Positions 47,301-61,200 of a stretch of DNA of 64,000 nucleotides are shown in pieces. Made by a program: the position numbers and the translations under genes. The number at the start of each line of letters is the position of its first letter. Position 1 is the stretch's first letter. Source of the stretch: Marchantia polymorpha subsp. ruderalis (taxonomy: Eukaryota > Streptophyta > Marchantiopsida > Marchantiales > Marchantiaceae); NCBI GenBank assembly GCA_037833965.1, contig AP031352.1, positions 2,770,501-2,834,500 on the forward strand. The letters are read 5' to 3'. The notes under the pieces are model-generated. The model ran no database searches. It saw only the letters and a program-made list of their open reading frames with translations, and was not told the origin of the DNA.

Positions 47301-50300
47301 TAACGAACAAACCAAACCAACTGATTCCATCACATGCAACTTGTGACAACTTTTTCGAATGTGTGGAAATTCCAGGCCTCCAGCATCATCACCCACAGGC
47401 TTCATAGCAGGCAGACAGAACCCACACTACTCACTGTATGTACACATAGTCGCATGGAGCTAATTGCAAGGCTTGAACCACGCCGGCTTAATTGTGTACA
47501 CATTGCATCTGACCCCCTAAACCTTAGAAGGTTTAACAAAATAATTAGATTGTTCTCGTGAATGGGACTTCAACTGACTTTTGAAAAGGCGTGGAACTTC
47601 CAGGCCTTCTGAAACCGCAGGATGTGCAGCAGTCAACCAGAACCCAACATACTCACCATGTTTACAACTAGACACATGCAATTGATTGCAAGGATCAAGA
47701 CCAGTGCGGCTTAACTCTCTACATATTCCATCGGAATCTTTACTTTAAAACATCCAAAAAATCTGCATCAAGTTTAGCGTATACGAAGAGACAACCCGAA
47801 GCATTGCCATAGGCAATACAGACGTATGACTTTTTTTCCAAACAGGTAGGATCAAATCAAATCAAGGCCCCCGGTTTCATTACGCACAGGCTATTAGGCA
47901 AACAGACCAGAAATAAATCTTGACAGATAGAGCACACAAATACTTTACCACACAGTATAAACTGAACTATACGTATACGATGTTACTAGAGTCATCTTTT
48001 ACATCAACTCATGTCCACTCCGAACACACTGACGAGTCAGCTAAAGTCCAATCTCCGAGAAAAAAAGGTGTACGTCGCATTACGGGCAAATACAATTCAA
48101 TACATAATACCAAGAGTCAGTAAATCACAAATCAATGAACGTAACCATGAACTAGAAGCCAAGTACTTACCCTGGAGGCTTTCCGTACTCAGTACTGAGT
48201 TCTCCGAACCTGTAGTAACATAGCTTGTACCTGCACGAAAATATAAGAGTTCGTAAGATTTTAAAATCCCAGAATGAGTACTAGAAGTACTTCTTGCATA
48301 CATGAGGTTTATCAATCTACAATCATTATTGCCGGCATGACGCTTCTACGGGGTTCAACTATGTCAAAAGAGTGCATACTGAACTTACATGAGACACTGA
48401 AGCATTTTTGGAGCTGCTTCCTTGTCTATTCTATATTCTCCATTGTTCAGGTAATCTGGCTCTTTGATGATGGGGAACACTCCCCCTCCAATCCGAACCA
48501 TCCACAGAAACCTGCAGAGAAGATATGGTGAGCACGACACAAAAGGAAAAGGAAAGGGGTTCAATGAGAAAACATAAGGATCAAGAAGAAACTATATATT
48601 CAAATCTGATAGTTGAAGTATAAAAAATACAAAGATAAAGAATTTGAAAGATACTCCTATGTTTACAGCTTCAGACGTTCGGCATGACATGGCTTGACAC
48701 ATACTTGTTGATGTCATCTGACGAGTAACCTGTCACGCCGCCGAACACAACCAGCACATAGTCGACATCGAGAGATTTCAAGATCTGATAAGATTCATCT
48801 TCATATGACGACATTGCACGACCGACTGTTGCAATGTGAGTGTTGTTCCATGTATTATTGTCGACTATCACTGTCCGGTTTGCCATGGCAGTGATTTGAT
48901 ATCCATAATCCCACCAAGAGGCAACTTTAGCATCAGAAGGAGTATTGTGACGAAGCCAGTAATACGCTTCTCTGAAATCATCAAAGATCACACGATCTCC
49001 ATTGCTCTGCCTAGCAGCCAGTACGATAGATGGAGAGGAGTAGGCCTCCGATGTAACCCAGGTACAATGAACAGCATACTGCACCAGCAGATACAGACAA
49101 CCAAGTAGTAACACGGCAGCCCCCTCCTTTTGGAATGGAAGTAGTTGATCATGGCCACTCTGTACAGAAAACATTAAAAAAACATTGCACACTTCCATAT
49201 CAGCCATCTAAAAATCTCACTACGCATGCCCTTCTTCTAGGGCCAAGTTATAATTGGTGTTACAGATTAATATTATAGAGACCGGAAGCATGCTGAACAA
49301 ACATTCAAGGGATGCATACAAGTGAAATGAATTCAAATCTGTCTATTTGTGTTCCTCTAAACCCCAAATACGAGTCGAGTTCTCGAAAATATGTGTTCAT
49401 AAAATATCTTGTGATTAAAATCACATCTCTATATCAATTCATGGGTCAGTATCACTTCACATACATATCCGTATCACTTTTGAATGAGCAAACTTTGATG
49501 CTCAATGTGGTGTAGATTTTATGAAAATAGACTCCTTATATAATATTGTGGAAAGTCACCATCCTTAATGAACTAGTGCTGAAGCTGAACAAAATCTAGC
49601 GAAGAAAGGATTATTGGCACACACACCTTGGCAGCTGCTTTCGTACTTCCAGAGGTCTTGGCAGAAGTCACTACCGTGGGCTTCTTTTCACGTAAAAGCT
49701 TCGCTAAGTTTTTCAATGTGGCCGACACAGCCACAGCACCGATGAGACAGACAGCCGGAGTGGCGACCAGAATAAGACGAACCATGACTCCAGCGAAGTA
49801 AAGGCTTGTCAAGCCATAGCAGAGAACAAAGATGACTGCATCAGTCAGTCGTTTGAAGCAAAAGTAAAGTCCCGCTGGGAACAATATGAGGAGAATGTGG
49901 AAGTCAAACATGAAAGAAGACCAGGAAGTTGGCTGATGTTCTGATACTGAAGCGATGATAGGAATGTTGTCCTTTGCGTAAGTTGGGTCCAGAAGAGAAT
50001 AAAAGCGTCCAGTCCACGGAGAGATGTACCCAGTTGCCAGCCCTAAGCCAAGTCCCAGAGCGCCGACTGATCCTGCTCCAATGACAATCACTTTCAAAAA
50101 GGCTTGAAACAATTTAGGATCTACCAGCTGGGCCTTGACCCATTCTGCAAAGTAGAAGACCTGCAATATAAATGTTTAGTCAGAAGTCGGTGCTCTTGAT
50201 ATAAAGTGAAATAATTCGCAAACTCCAACCTACTTAGAATAGGATAGATGTCAAATTCTATCTTCCATCAGAAGGCATGATTAGATCAGGAATTTCAAAA

Positions 50301-51632
50301 ACCTCCACGAATGCCATTTTCAACAGTACATCAGCACGTTAAGACATATCAACGATCTCATGAGCTTCACGACATCAGGTGCTATCGATTACAGCGACCT
50401 TGAAAACCACTGGAATAATTCTTCAAATTTCGAGAGACTGATTACCCTGGACCATCTCTTTTAATCGTCATATAGTAAGACATGTTAGACGGCCGGTTAC
50501 AATCTAGGGCTGCAATTTCGATCTTCCTGACATCCACCGACTTCTGTATATATATGGCAAGTCGCAATCTTGGCATTTTCTTTCCACACCGTAGATAATT
50601 GGAAATAGCTAGCAACCTGCAACTAGAAATGACAGACGATAGCAAATTCGATGAAGTTGAGATAGTCTTGAAGGAAGAACTGTTTACCTGCATAAGGAAG
50701 AACACTCCCATAGCAGCCATGTGTTCACCAGACTGAACATGTTGAAATCCAACGAACCGGATCTGCATTGCAAGAAGCATTCCCAGAATGTAGAGTGTGT
50801 TGTAGGCGATGTAGAGTCTTTTTGAATACCTTCCAGTGACCAGGAGCACAACGACGTAGATCGGTATCAAGTTGATGATAAAAATGTATCCTCCCCATGC
50901 AGAAACCATGTAGAAGTATCCGAAGGCAGAGGCTACCGACCAAGCCAAAGACCCGGTATTAACAGCCTTGACGAACAGATAGAAGGTGAGTAGCAGAGCA
51001 AAAATCGCAACACCTTCATTATCATAAGATCCGGCAACCGAACGAGAGATGTAGCCCGGGCAAATCGCAATAAAAGCAGCGGCTATGAGCCCCGTACCAC
51101 TGTCCCTCAGTTCTTTCCCAAAGAAGTATGCAACAATCGTGGTGTTGGAGGCGAAGAAAGGTGCAGTAAGAACGCACACGTCCTTGATGTGCACTGCAAA
51201 GCTGAGAGCCCTCAGACCCCAATACAGGAGTGCAGCTGTTACCATGAGCCCGGGATACAAAGTTCCTCCAATAATCCTTCCTAACGGATACCAGCTCTCA
51301 TAATCGAACCAATTCCAGAACTCGTAAAAACCCTTTTGGGTGAGGTATAGGGTCGTTCGGTAATTAAAGTAGGGATCAAATTCGTGGATAACACTCTCGT
51401 ATCGCAGGACACTGAATAGACGGGTGGCGAAGGCAAGAATGTAGATAAGAAGCAAGGCCGACACTCTCAGAAGCATCTCTTGCTGCTTGGGTTTCAGACG
51501 AAACGCCTTCAACTGAGTGAGCACTCCTTCTAATGCGGACATAATTCCAGCCGGCGGAGTCCCAATGGCGTGGTCTCCCTTTGCTGCCATTTTATCGGTC
51601 TTCGTACTAGTAATCGAAGTGGTCGAGCTCAT
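44313..51632 (-). CDS. STT3: Oligosaccharyltransferase catalytic subunit STT3
   Basis: STT3 moves the lipid-linked glycan onto Asn in Asn-X-Ser/Thr sites of proteins entering the ER. Six exons join in phase: 51632-50688, 50160-49627, 49159-48705, 48511-48389, 48230-48171, 44442-44313, giving 748 residues, close to plant STT3 lengths (about 735-780). The hydrophobic N-terminal part (exon 1 and exon 2) has many membrane segments; exon 3 onward is the luminal domain. Motifs: HEFDPYFN at 83-90 (metal-binding acidic loop), SVSEHQP at 386-392, WWDYG at 575-579 (acceptor serine/threonine recognition), then [20 protein letters not shown]. The last exon reads [20 protein letters not shown] and ends at 44313. 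An in-frame ATG 12 codons upstream (51668) could also be used. Intron 5 is 3.7 kb and holds a tandem array. I cannot decide between STT3A and STT3B types. Confidence 0.95.
44600..44770. repeat. Diverged copy of the STT3-intron repeat, left flank
   Basis: Text such as aatctgtggaaatcccgg and catagacgcatggggctaat aligns with the array's tgtggaaattccagg and catagtcgcatggagctaat, at clearly lower similarity. Confidence 0.65.
44971..47504. repeat. Tandem array, about 225-bp unit, in STT3 intron 5
   Basis: The landmark ATGCAACTT recurs at 45074, 45297, 45523, 45758, 45984, 46209, 46433, 46659, 46883, 47110 and 47334: spacings 223-227, with one of 235 caused by an extra cttgtgacaa. This gives ten full units plus partial ends. 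Two variants alternate, with either acacatcccac/tcaaaccc or acattccatcaggaccc-type tails; from 46209 on the order is B-A-B-A-B, making dimers of about 450 bp. Repeated ORFs in each unit (for example 45758-46282) follow from the near-multiple-of-three length and are not evidence of coding. Confidence 0.95.
47575..47740. repeat. Diverged copy of the STT3-intron repeat, right flank
   Basis: gtggaacttccaggccttct and gacacatgcaattgattgca match the unit's gtggaaattccaggcctcca and gtcgcatggagctaatcgca. An older edge copy. Confidence 0.7.
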
Positions 51633-52300
51633 TGTAAACCCTCCTCTCGGCTCGACTGATCGGAGCAAAAGAAGATGCCGCCCAGCACCCTAGACCCCGA
51701 TACTGAACCGGATCAGCCAGCAGGGCCCAAGAACTGAAGGGCTGGGACACTTCTACAGCTTCGAGAAGGTGAAAACCAACAATTGGGTCTGATCGGCCCT
51801 ACGTGCGTCACGAGAAAGACGGACAAGACTCATCTTCGGCCTCGCTGCCTAACATCAGCTCCAACCCCAAAACCCCGATCAATCGTCGACCTTTTCTTCC
51901 AAGACAGACAGTCAATCAATCACTCCTGTCTCGAGTGAGTCAGTCAGTCAGTTGCAGCAGCTGCTGCTGGTATATCCTTGAGGCTCTCTCTCGGCTCTTG
52001 GCCTCAGCCTGTTGCTGCACTGAACGCGAGAGATGAGATGGACGAGATGGCTTTCGTACCGCCCCCTCCCCTCCGACGCAGCCGACCCGTGTTTCTCTGT
52101 GATCAGACTGTCCAATGTACCGCCCTGCCTCTACTTCCGTTACGGCTGAAAGAGCGTCCGGCATGCTAACTAAAACTTCTACTAATGGTACTGTCCTCCT
52201 ACTGCTACTGCTACTGCATGGAAACGGGGTCAGACGCCGAGACAAATAACGCTGTGAGACTCCGAAGTTGTGAGCAAATTCCTTAGAGGCATGGGACACA
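51633..52300 (-). promoter_or_regulatory. 5' leader and promoter region of STT3
   Basis: Moderately GC-rich sequence upstream of the STT3 start. It holds a minus-strand ORF of 119 residues (52299-51940) that has serine-rich, low-complexity content and no known motif, and probably sits in the untranslated leader. No clear TATA box was identified. Confidence 0.45.
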
Positions 52301-54400
52301 GTACTCCCAGATGCTCAGGGCTATATATGGCATGGCACTGCATTTGACCCCGTTGCAGCATTGACTTGTGATTCTCTTCCTGGCCCCCGTTCCTCCCTCC
52401 TGATCCGGGTCGACTATACGAGGCTACTACGACGGCGGGAGACGGAACCAAGTTCAAATAAGTCCTGCTGTGAGGTCCCGATGGTGGTACCTGTCGTGTG
52501 CTTCTCTTCTGCCTCGATTATCATGAGGTCCTTTGGCAGCCTTTTTACAGGCAATTTATCAGAATCTCCAGCGAAAATTGGAAGATGTACACCTAAGAAT
52601 TATAACTATGTGTAATTTTTTAAGATTCATCACCATATCCTGTGATTTTTCAGCTCGTGGCCTGACCATTTGGCCTTCGCTCTAAAAAAAATCCTAGAGT
52701 TCGTGTTACAAATACTCAGTAATAATTAATGCTGAAGGTTCCTTCGTTTTCCAAATATTGTGTTTCATACTCATATTTTGGTTCATATCTGTTTTATTTA
52801 TTCACAATTTTGAATACAGTTGTGCCTCGGTACTTAGTTCATTGGACCATCTCCTCTTTGAGCTGTACTTCTTGCCAAATGTAAGATATCTCATAAGATT
52901 CGTCTTTCGAGGTGATCACAACAAATGTGGTATTCCACCGTGTGTTCCGAAAGAATGAAGTAGAATCTGAGCGAAGGGCCCGTTCACTTCGCACTGACTG
53001 GCGAAGACTTGACTCTCAATGGCAATATTGTCATATGAATCATGTTTATGCATGCTACACATATGATCTTACGTGTTCTCATGTAATTTGTAACTTTTGA
53101 CACGTGAAAATATAAGCGCTGGATTATTATGTTAACATGTAGTGTTGCTTTTTCATTTGGACACTTTTTACGATAAGATTATGCCACCTTTACACAGAAG
53201 TGACCTTCCATACCTCCAACAATGTTGATATTCTAATAAAGGGAAAAACAACCTCTTTTTTTTTCTCCATTCAATCGATCCAAAAACCCCTTTTTTTAAT
53301 TTTTAAAAACTGTACGTAAAAGATCAACGCTTTACAATGAAAATCAAAAGAAAGAAGTAGACGCGCGGATAGAAATTTAACTTACACGCCCTAGTTTGAG
53401 ACAATGTTCTAGTTTGATCCAAAAAATATGTAGCATCACAGAGTGCTTGACCGTCTGTAATTGAAAGAAATACAGTTTTGATTAGAGAGGTTTATTCTGG
53501 ACCTCATGTTATCACCCCAGCCAGATTTGCATCCACAAGACAAGTGCTAGAGAGTCAATATGATTCATGGTGATTTAGCAGGAGATAAGCAATTTTGTGG
53601 TAGTTGGTTCTACGGTGACAAATATGGCTTTTGCTTTGAACCTCATGTGGTTGGATCGTGCCTTGAATTCCATATGTCTCCATCAAGTACAACTGAAGCC
53701 TGGACTGCGGGAAGTACAAGATCCAGGGTTTACCTCTTGTTGCCCGCTGTTTCCCAACCTAAGCGGCGTTACTGGGTCGGAAATGTGTTGAATGTTCCAA
53801 TTTTATTTATCCGCTCCACCCCTGAACTGCGGAAGCCGTGATGGACAGTGTCATGGACCGAGTCGCAGTTGTGGGTACGAGGTACAGAGGATGGTCCCAG
53901 ATCTGATGAAGTCCGAGATTTCTCAGTCAATCCGATGAAGCTCATATTTCATAGAGGTTAATAAGGAGTCTGTCCTCAAATATAGGTTGCATGCTCCTTC
54001 TCACAAAGGTCCTACATGCTAGGGTTATCCCAAGTCCGAGGTTAAGGGAAGCTGATTGGCTGGGGAGGTGGACAATAGTACTATACGACACGGTTTTCTT
54101 GTGTAAAACTCGTACAACTACACGTGCACTCTGTCAACACTAAGTTCAGGAAAGTATTTGCTTGATGTTAGAGAGCATTCGAAAAAATTATTCATGTTCA
54201 CAAAAAGACGATGCGGAATAAAGACTTCAATCATTGTGCGTAGAAAATGCTTGCCATACAAACTAGGTCAACCTCGTGAAGAGAACACATGTAGAATAAA
54301 ACATTTTGACTATAAATTTGTATTGAGAATTGTAATTTTTGGATTTTCCAGCACAATTTTGTTCCAAGTCATATGATCTGTAAAGTAGTACAGCATTTAC
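52301..54400. other. Intergenic; no gene recognised
   Basis: Only short ORFs. The 53560-53841 plus ORF has no recognisable motif and may be chance. Confidence 0.5.
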
Positions 54401-57400
54401 ATTTAGATGAATTCTTCTCGTAAATCCAAAAAATAAAAAAATTTTGAAAAAAATCTAAATTAAAAGAAAAATGTAACCCTTGATATTTTATATCAAATAT
54501 TTTTTTATAAGATTATTTTATAAATTAATTTACAGTAAAATATAAGTAACGCATTAAGATAAAAGTATCACATATTCATGCTAATAACCTAGATTCAAAA
54601 TAGTTGATTACTAGTTGATGTTATAATATTTTCTATAAATGTGTATGAAATATATAATACATCGAATTATTGAATCTCAAGGAATTAATTAACACAGGAA
54701 TGAGCTTAAAATTACATGATGATGTTATTTGTATTAAGATTTTTGTAAAAAAATTAGATATTTGCATGATTTGTATGATTTTTTTAACATGATTAGCATC
54801 AAAAAATCAGTTGATGTGGAAAATGACATAGAAATTTCATTGTATCAAAAGTAATACATAAAAAGAACAAAATGAATTAGATATTTACAATATGAACGTG
54901 ATATAAATCACCTATAACATCTATAGTGAAGTTCAAATGATACACAAATATTTTGTAACTTGGATGTTATTACACATGATTGTTTTAAACTTAATTTGAA
55001 GTACATAATAGTAATATGCAGTGCTAATGTTTCACTGTATAAAACATTTTCTACATAAACATGTCAAACCTTGCATAGATAGCTACATGTAAATTGATAA
55101 GATAAATTAAGATATTGTTTATCTAATAACTATCATTTTAAAATCTGAAATTTTTTATTGAATGCACAAATTTGAGTTTTTTAAAGCTTTATGATATATC
55201 AAACTCATAAATTTACTCAAATACACACTTTCATAATAATTTATACAAAAAAATTTAGTAATTCATCTCTTAATGAAGCTACATCCACAGTTATTACTAA
55301 GATTTTTCAGTGAAGAGAAAACTTGTATAATATTTTTCACTATAAATATATGATAAATCTAATCCATTAAATCCTAAAGATACTAGTCATAAATAATTAA
55401 TTTTAAAATTGTGTTTTGGAATTTATAATTTTTTATACTAAAAATAAATATTACTATAAAATCGAAAGTTTTTTAATGAATTTTATTGTGAATTAAAATT
55501 AAATCATAATTCTAGTTAATTCAATTTCAGTGATGATAAAATTTATAAATTAAAGAAAATTTAATTATCAATTTGACAGAAAATTTATGTTGATTGTCAA
55601 TATTTAGCAACTCAATCAAATTCAATTATTTTCAATATTTGATCTATAATTTCAGTTGGTTTTCAATTTTTTATTATGGATTTAACTACAAATATTTATC
55701 TTATACAATTTCAAATCCTACATCACTTATGTTTTTTATTTTATTTGAATTTTTTCTCAAAAAAACATCTACAAAGACAATCAATGTTTTGAGATTGCAT
55801 GATTTGTCATTAAACATTAAAATCGATAACGTTTTATTTTTAAAAATGCTGCAGATTCACTTCATATTTTATTTGAAATGTGTGATGTTTCTCCTAACAT
55901 TGATTGAATTGAAGCAATGTAATGTCTATTGAATCTCATCAAAAACATATTAAAAAAATTCACATATTTGCTTAAAATAATTTGGACATTATACTAGGTA
56001 TTTACTTGATGGGACCCATCGGAACCTCAATTACTCATTGGAACGCTCTAAGATTTATTTTATTCCATGAGAATCTACCAACAATACACACGTCACGAAT
56101 GTTCTAGTATCAACAGATGGTGCAAACACTGGCAATCTGTTACAACAATTGATTCTCTTGTTGTTGTTGTACGTCTAGTGGAACTGTGACGCAACATATG
56201 CCTAGTGAAGCTTTGTCACAACGATTGTGCGTCTTGACGTTGAACATAGAACGTCTTAAGGTTGGATTTAATGATCAAAATGTGAGCAACAATTTCTCAC
56301 TGCTTCAGTTCAAGATTACTTCACTAAGTATACATCAAGATTGATCTGGAGCTCAAGATTATTTCATTTTTACTTCATAATAGTCTAAATGTATTCTTGA
56401 CAGATTCAACTTTTTATTTAGCTTGTACGAATATTAATCTAAATTTGTTAAAGCTCACGGACACATCTGTTGAAAATAGTAGTTGGAACATTACGTTAAA
56501 TCTTTGGGAGAAACGAATCGCAAATTAACAAAAATAGCATATTCTTCAACATCAACACAAAGATACATATCAAAGTCTTCTACTTAAGTTATACTGTTCA
56601 TTTTGTGACGAACCTACTTGACTGAAAGTAATGGTTGGTTGAATTCAATTTCAAGATCTGAAATTGTTATAAAATACAATAAGTAATTTGAGGTTATGAA
56701 AGCTTGATGTAGCATAGATAAGAACAAAAAGTTTTATTGTTCAAATAGATCTGAACAACTTGTAGTCTGTAGATTTATGAAAAAGTAAACCTTTTATACA
56801 GAGGTCAATCAATCTTAATTTCACGTTTGTTATACTACACATCCATGCTCAGACGTGTATGACCGAAAGATGCATGGTCTGAAAATGAGTGTCATCTTGT
56901 TATCAAATCAATCATATCAGTCTATTTTATCATAAATATTAAGTATTATTTTAAAAAATCTCTTATATGTATGCGTAATTTTCTTATTTGTAGCAAATAT
57001 CATGCTTTGATTTCAAGATTTGTCCTTGCTTTTTTGACAAAAATGACGTATGAGCTGATGTCTTTTTGCAGAATTATAACTTACAATAATGAGCTTGTAA
57101 GTCTTCCTTGCGATTCTTCTGAATGTACAAATGTGAGATTTACTCAAACCTTCAACAAATGTGGATTTGAGCAATTTTTTATTTCCGTCATTTGGAACTT
57201 CTAGAGATCTTCTTCCTCACAACAATGCAGGTTCTGAATTTGATGATTTCTCCTTTTATTGCTTTAAGCTTGACTTTGTACCACATTGTCATCTGATTTT
57301 TAAAAACTAAAATCTTCATTGCTTTTGCACCGCACTACATTGGAGGAGGGTGGTTTCACTATGAGTGTGTAGTACTAAACTACAAAACTTGTTTTAAGGT

Positions 57401-57494
57401 CCAATGATACTACCCATACTATAAAGCATTACAACGCAGTGGTTTTTTAACCCTTCTCTACAGCAATATTCAAAGCCAATGTCACGCTTGAATT

Positions 57495-57746
57495 TCTTGA
57501 AATTGCATGCAGATTAACTGTACCATGTATCTTATAATTGATGAGCTCAGTGCACTCACAAAGTTATACAAGTTATAAAATTGAAGTTGAAACTCGTGAG
57601 TGTACATCATATTTTGAACTTCTTGAAATTGCATGCAGATTAACTGTACCATGTATCTTATAAATGATGAGCTCAGTGCACTCACAAAGTTATACAAGTT
57701 ATAAAATTGAAGTTGAAACTCGTGAGTGTACATCATATTTTGCACC
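57495..57746. repeat. Recent tandem duplication, 126-bp unit
   Basis: The block starting tcttgaaattgcatgcagat at 57495 repeats from 57621 with almost no changes (for example ataattgatgag vs ataaatgatgag). Confidence 0.95.
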
Positions 57747-60700
57747 GTGTGCTCAAGTTGCAATCTTTTGTGAAATGTGAATATGTGTATTTTTCATTAA
57801 TTGTATGAACGTTATCAAAGTGCATCTACATTTTTTTTAATTGTTGCTATAGAAGCTTTTTCACTAGCTCGATCACAGTTGACAACGTTGAGTTCAAAGT
57901 TTTCATATGATGTTGTTTTCTCGTTTTGGCTGCAAACGATTTCTTAGTTATCTTTCTTGTTAAGGACCCCGATGATTTAACGTCGTTTTAGATTAAATAT
58001 TCCAAAATTAATAATTTAAAACCTCTTGGGCTTCAAACTTTGATCGACTTCTTCTTTCGTGATCGACACAATGAGTTCATGACTCCTGCTTGTAGTCACC
58101 ACAAAAAGTCTTCACATCATGATGATGTCTATAATTCTTCCACAACAATCAAATATATTGATTTGACTTACGTACATTCACACTCATGTCAATTATCTTG
58201 CATTATAATGCACCTCTATGATAACGATCAATTTATATATGTCCGACACGCCGCAAGTTAACTAGATTGTATATGTTTACAAGACTGATCAGTATCTCAA
58301 AGCCAACTTTATCTAAGAAAGCAAAGATACAATTTGACTGTTACTAGTGGGATGGAAGGTTAGTTAGAGCATGAGAACACAAAGGTGAGCAAACAGAGAT
58401 GTGTATTGCCACTGTAAGTTAACAATCCTTGTAATGTTGTAGTTGAACAACCACCTCAGAGAAGATGTAGCTAGTAGCGATTTGCGATTGCAAAAGTCTA
58501 CTAAAGCTTGCATCATATGTGTACAGGAACACGTTTTAAAACTTCGCTACGGTGTGTCGTCAGTTGAATCTCATCGAGTATAACAAAACTTGATGGCTTT
58601 TATCAAACAATTTAGGTTCCGATGGGATTTCATTAAGTAAATACCTCCACATCAAACCTTTATCCATAGCATTTGTGCAAAAAATTCATCAAGCACTCAT
58701 GTGATTTGTTAAAAAATTATTCATAACCTTGAAGTTTGATTTTAAACATTTGAACTATATTTATTTTGAGTTGATCTCAACCTTTTACTTTTCAAAATTT
58801 TTAATCTTCATTAAAAAAACGGAATTTATATTATTGATCATAAAAAAAATTATTGTCGTAATCTCAACACTCAAGAACATATAGCACATTAATATCATTA
58901 TTCATTAATCAACATTAAACATCTTATTGTAACACTGCAGAGGTTTTTATCCAAGGATAAAATTATGCACGATTAATTCAATCCGCTTGAACCAAAATAT
59001 GGTATTCAAAATCAAACATCTAGTCAAATGTTTTATAATCCTTATATATTCATGATTTAAAAAAAAAATTATTTAGTTGACATTATCATTCAATTTAACC
59101 AAAATCAAACATTACTACATATATAAACCTAAATTTTTTCATATACATATTTATACATTTAATAATTATTTTTATTTATGTATTATTGATAAATAATAAA
59201 TTAATTCAAAAAATACTAATTTTGAAAAAAATCTTCTTATTATTCATGTTTGCTACATTCATAAAAAATCAAAAATAATTTTTTATATTTACTCTTTTGA
59301 TTTATAAATAAATTTTTTTTTAGAAGCAACGTTGTTACAAAATATTCAATCAGATTATCCAACAATATTTCTTAAAACATACATGTTTGAAATCAACTAA
59401 TAATGTGTTAAAATTTGTTGCAAACATATAGACTGTATTATTTTATAATACTCTAAACGTACTTGTGAGTACATTCAATATGACATACATGCATTTTTGA
59501 TCAATTCTTAACCATTGTTTAGATATAATTCAATCAAAATCAAATATTTCATCAATTTTCATATTTGTTCAAATCTATCCTACACAAAAGAATTGCATCA
59601 AAGAACTAGATTTTCAACGTATATATTTTTAAATAAAAATTGATGAGTGTGATTGTTCAATATTTAAAACTAGTTTAAACTTAAACTTAGTACTCAAAAC
59701 CTTAGTATATTCACTGCTATGTTTCATTTTTCACAAAGTTATTCATCTTATTAAATATTTTTAACATTTTTTGATTATTTTTTCTGTTTTGAATAAGTAA
59801 AATCGTATCGATATAAAATTTTCAATTTACCACAACATATGTAATTTATAACAATAAATTAAAATATAATCAACAAAATCAATAAAGCCAAAACGTTTAA
59901 AGCAAAATTGCTAAGGATAACACTAAAAGTTTTGAAAGAATATTATATTTGTAAGTTTGTTTCAGGTTTACAATATTCTATAAAAACATTTTCTTGAAAA
60001 AATATAAAAAATTGGTTTTTACAACTAACAACATTGCAAAAACTTATCGTGAGATGAGAATATTTATTCACAATATGAATAAAATTTGAACTGAATTTTA
60101 ATTTTTTTATTGTGAAATTGATTATGATAAAATAGTAAAAATATAATTTCTTTAATATATGTATGAATTTAATAGGAATAAATTTATTTTATTCCATGAA
60201 AACGAGAAATTTTCTTTATTTGATTACATAATTTGGAAACATTGATATTGAATCTAAATAAAAATAATTTAATTCATTATCATTAATTTTTTTTAACATA
60301 TATGCACATTTTTAATTTTTATTTAACAACATGCAATTCAAGAAAAAAATGATATTAGAATTGATTTGAAATAACATGTATGGACTAAACATTAACATTA
60401 TATATATATATTTACCGTGTATCATGCAGTGTATCATGTATTTAATATAAATATATAATGATACAATATTTTGAATCAAAAAATTACATTGCTCCTATTG
60501 ATCCAAGAAATGATTAAATTTTTCAATTGCTTTTGAAACGTGTATTTTTATTATATCGATGTCTCACCATTCTTTAAAAAAACATTAAAATTCTAGATAA
60601 AATTCGAAATTCAATTCAAAATTTTAAAAAAATTTGGCCAAAATTTTTTTTTGTTGAAAAAAATACATTATTTTTCAATTTTTAATGAATAATATCAATA

Positions 60701-60853
60701 TTATGCATGAAAAGAAGGTGATAAAACGAAATCAGAGTATAGATGACAGAGAAATATACAATATATTAAGAAGAAAAATAGTAATTACAATCACAAATAG
60801 TTGCTATTATATATCAAATATGATAAATTAGAAATGATTCAATCTATAGTTAG

Positions 60854-60875
60854 TATATATATATATATATATATT
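60854..60875. repeat. (AT)n microsatellite
   Basis: About eleven uninterrupted TA/AT units. Confidence 0.9.
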
Positions 60876-61200
60876 GTACAGAAGATTTATAACAAAGGGA
60901 CATTTTGTAACAAAATTAATGCTATAGGAGCTTGACAAATATAACATATTATTTATTTATATGAAATGAATGTAGTTTGAATTTGACAGCTCACTTATGA
61001 AGTTTAGAATTATGTATGTATTTAATAAACTAAAGAATTCATGATGATTCACTAATAACTGAATTTCCAATTATTCGAAATGATTAAGAAATAATTTAGC
61101 TCAAAATTGAATCCGATTATCAAATTGATATTTTTTTAACTCATACAAGAGTAATTCTGTAGGCGATGTAATTATGTTATTATACATCCGGACTTAAGCA

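Larger units (their letters stand above)
54400..61200. other. Very AT-rich gene-poor block
   Basis: A+T is roughly three-quarters or more with long A/T homopolymers; no gene. Probably decayed transposons like the 40-43.5 kb block, but I could not assign specific families. A less AT-rich patch lies around 56.0-58.6 kb. Confidence 0.6.

Noticed and set aside
44971..47504. CRISPR-like array
   Set aside because: Units are about 225 bp and contiguous without unique spacers, in a plant nuclear gene.
55594..55932. 112-residue AT-rich ORF
   Set aside because: Phe/Ile/Leu/Tyr-rich translation expected from AT-rich DNA; no motif.
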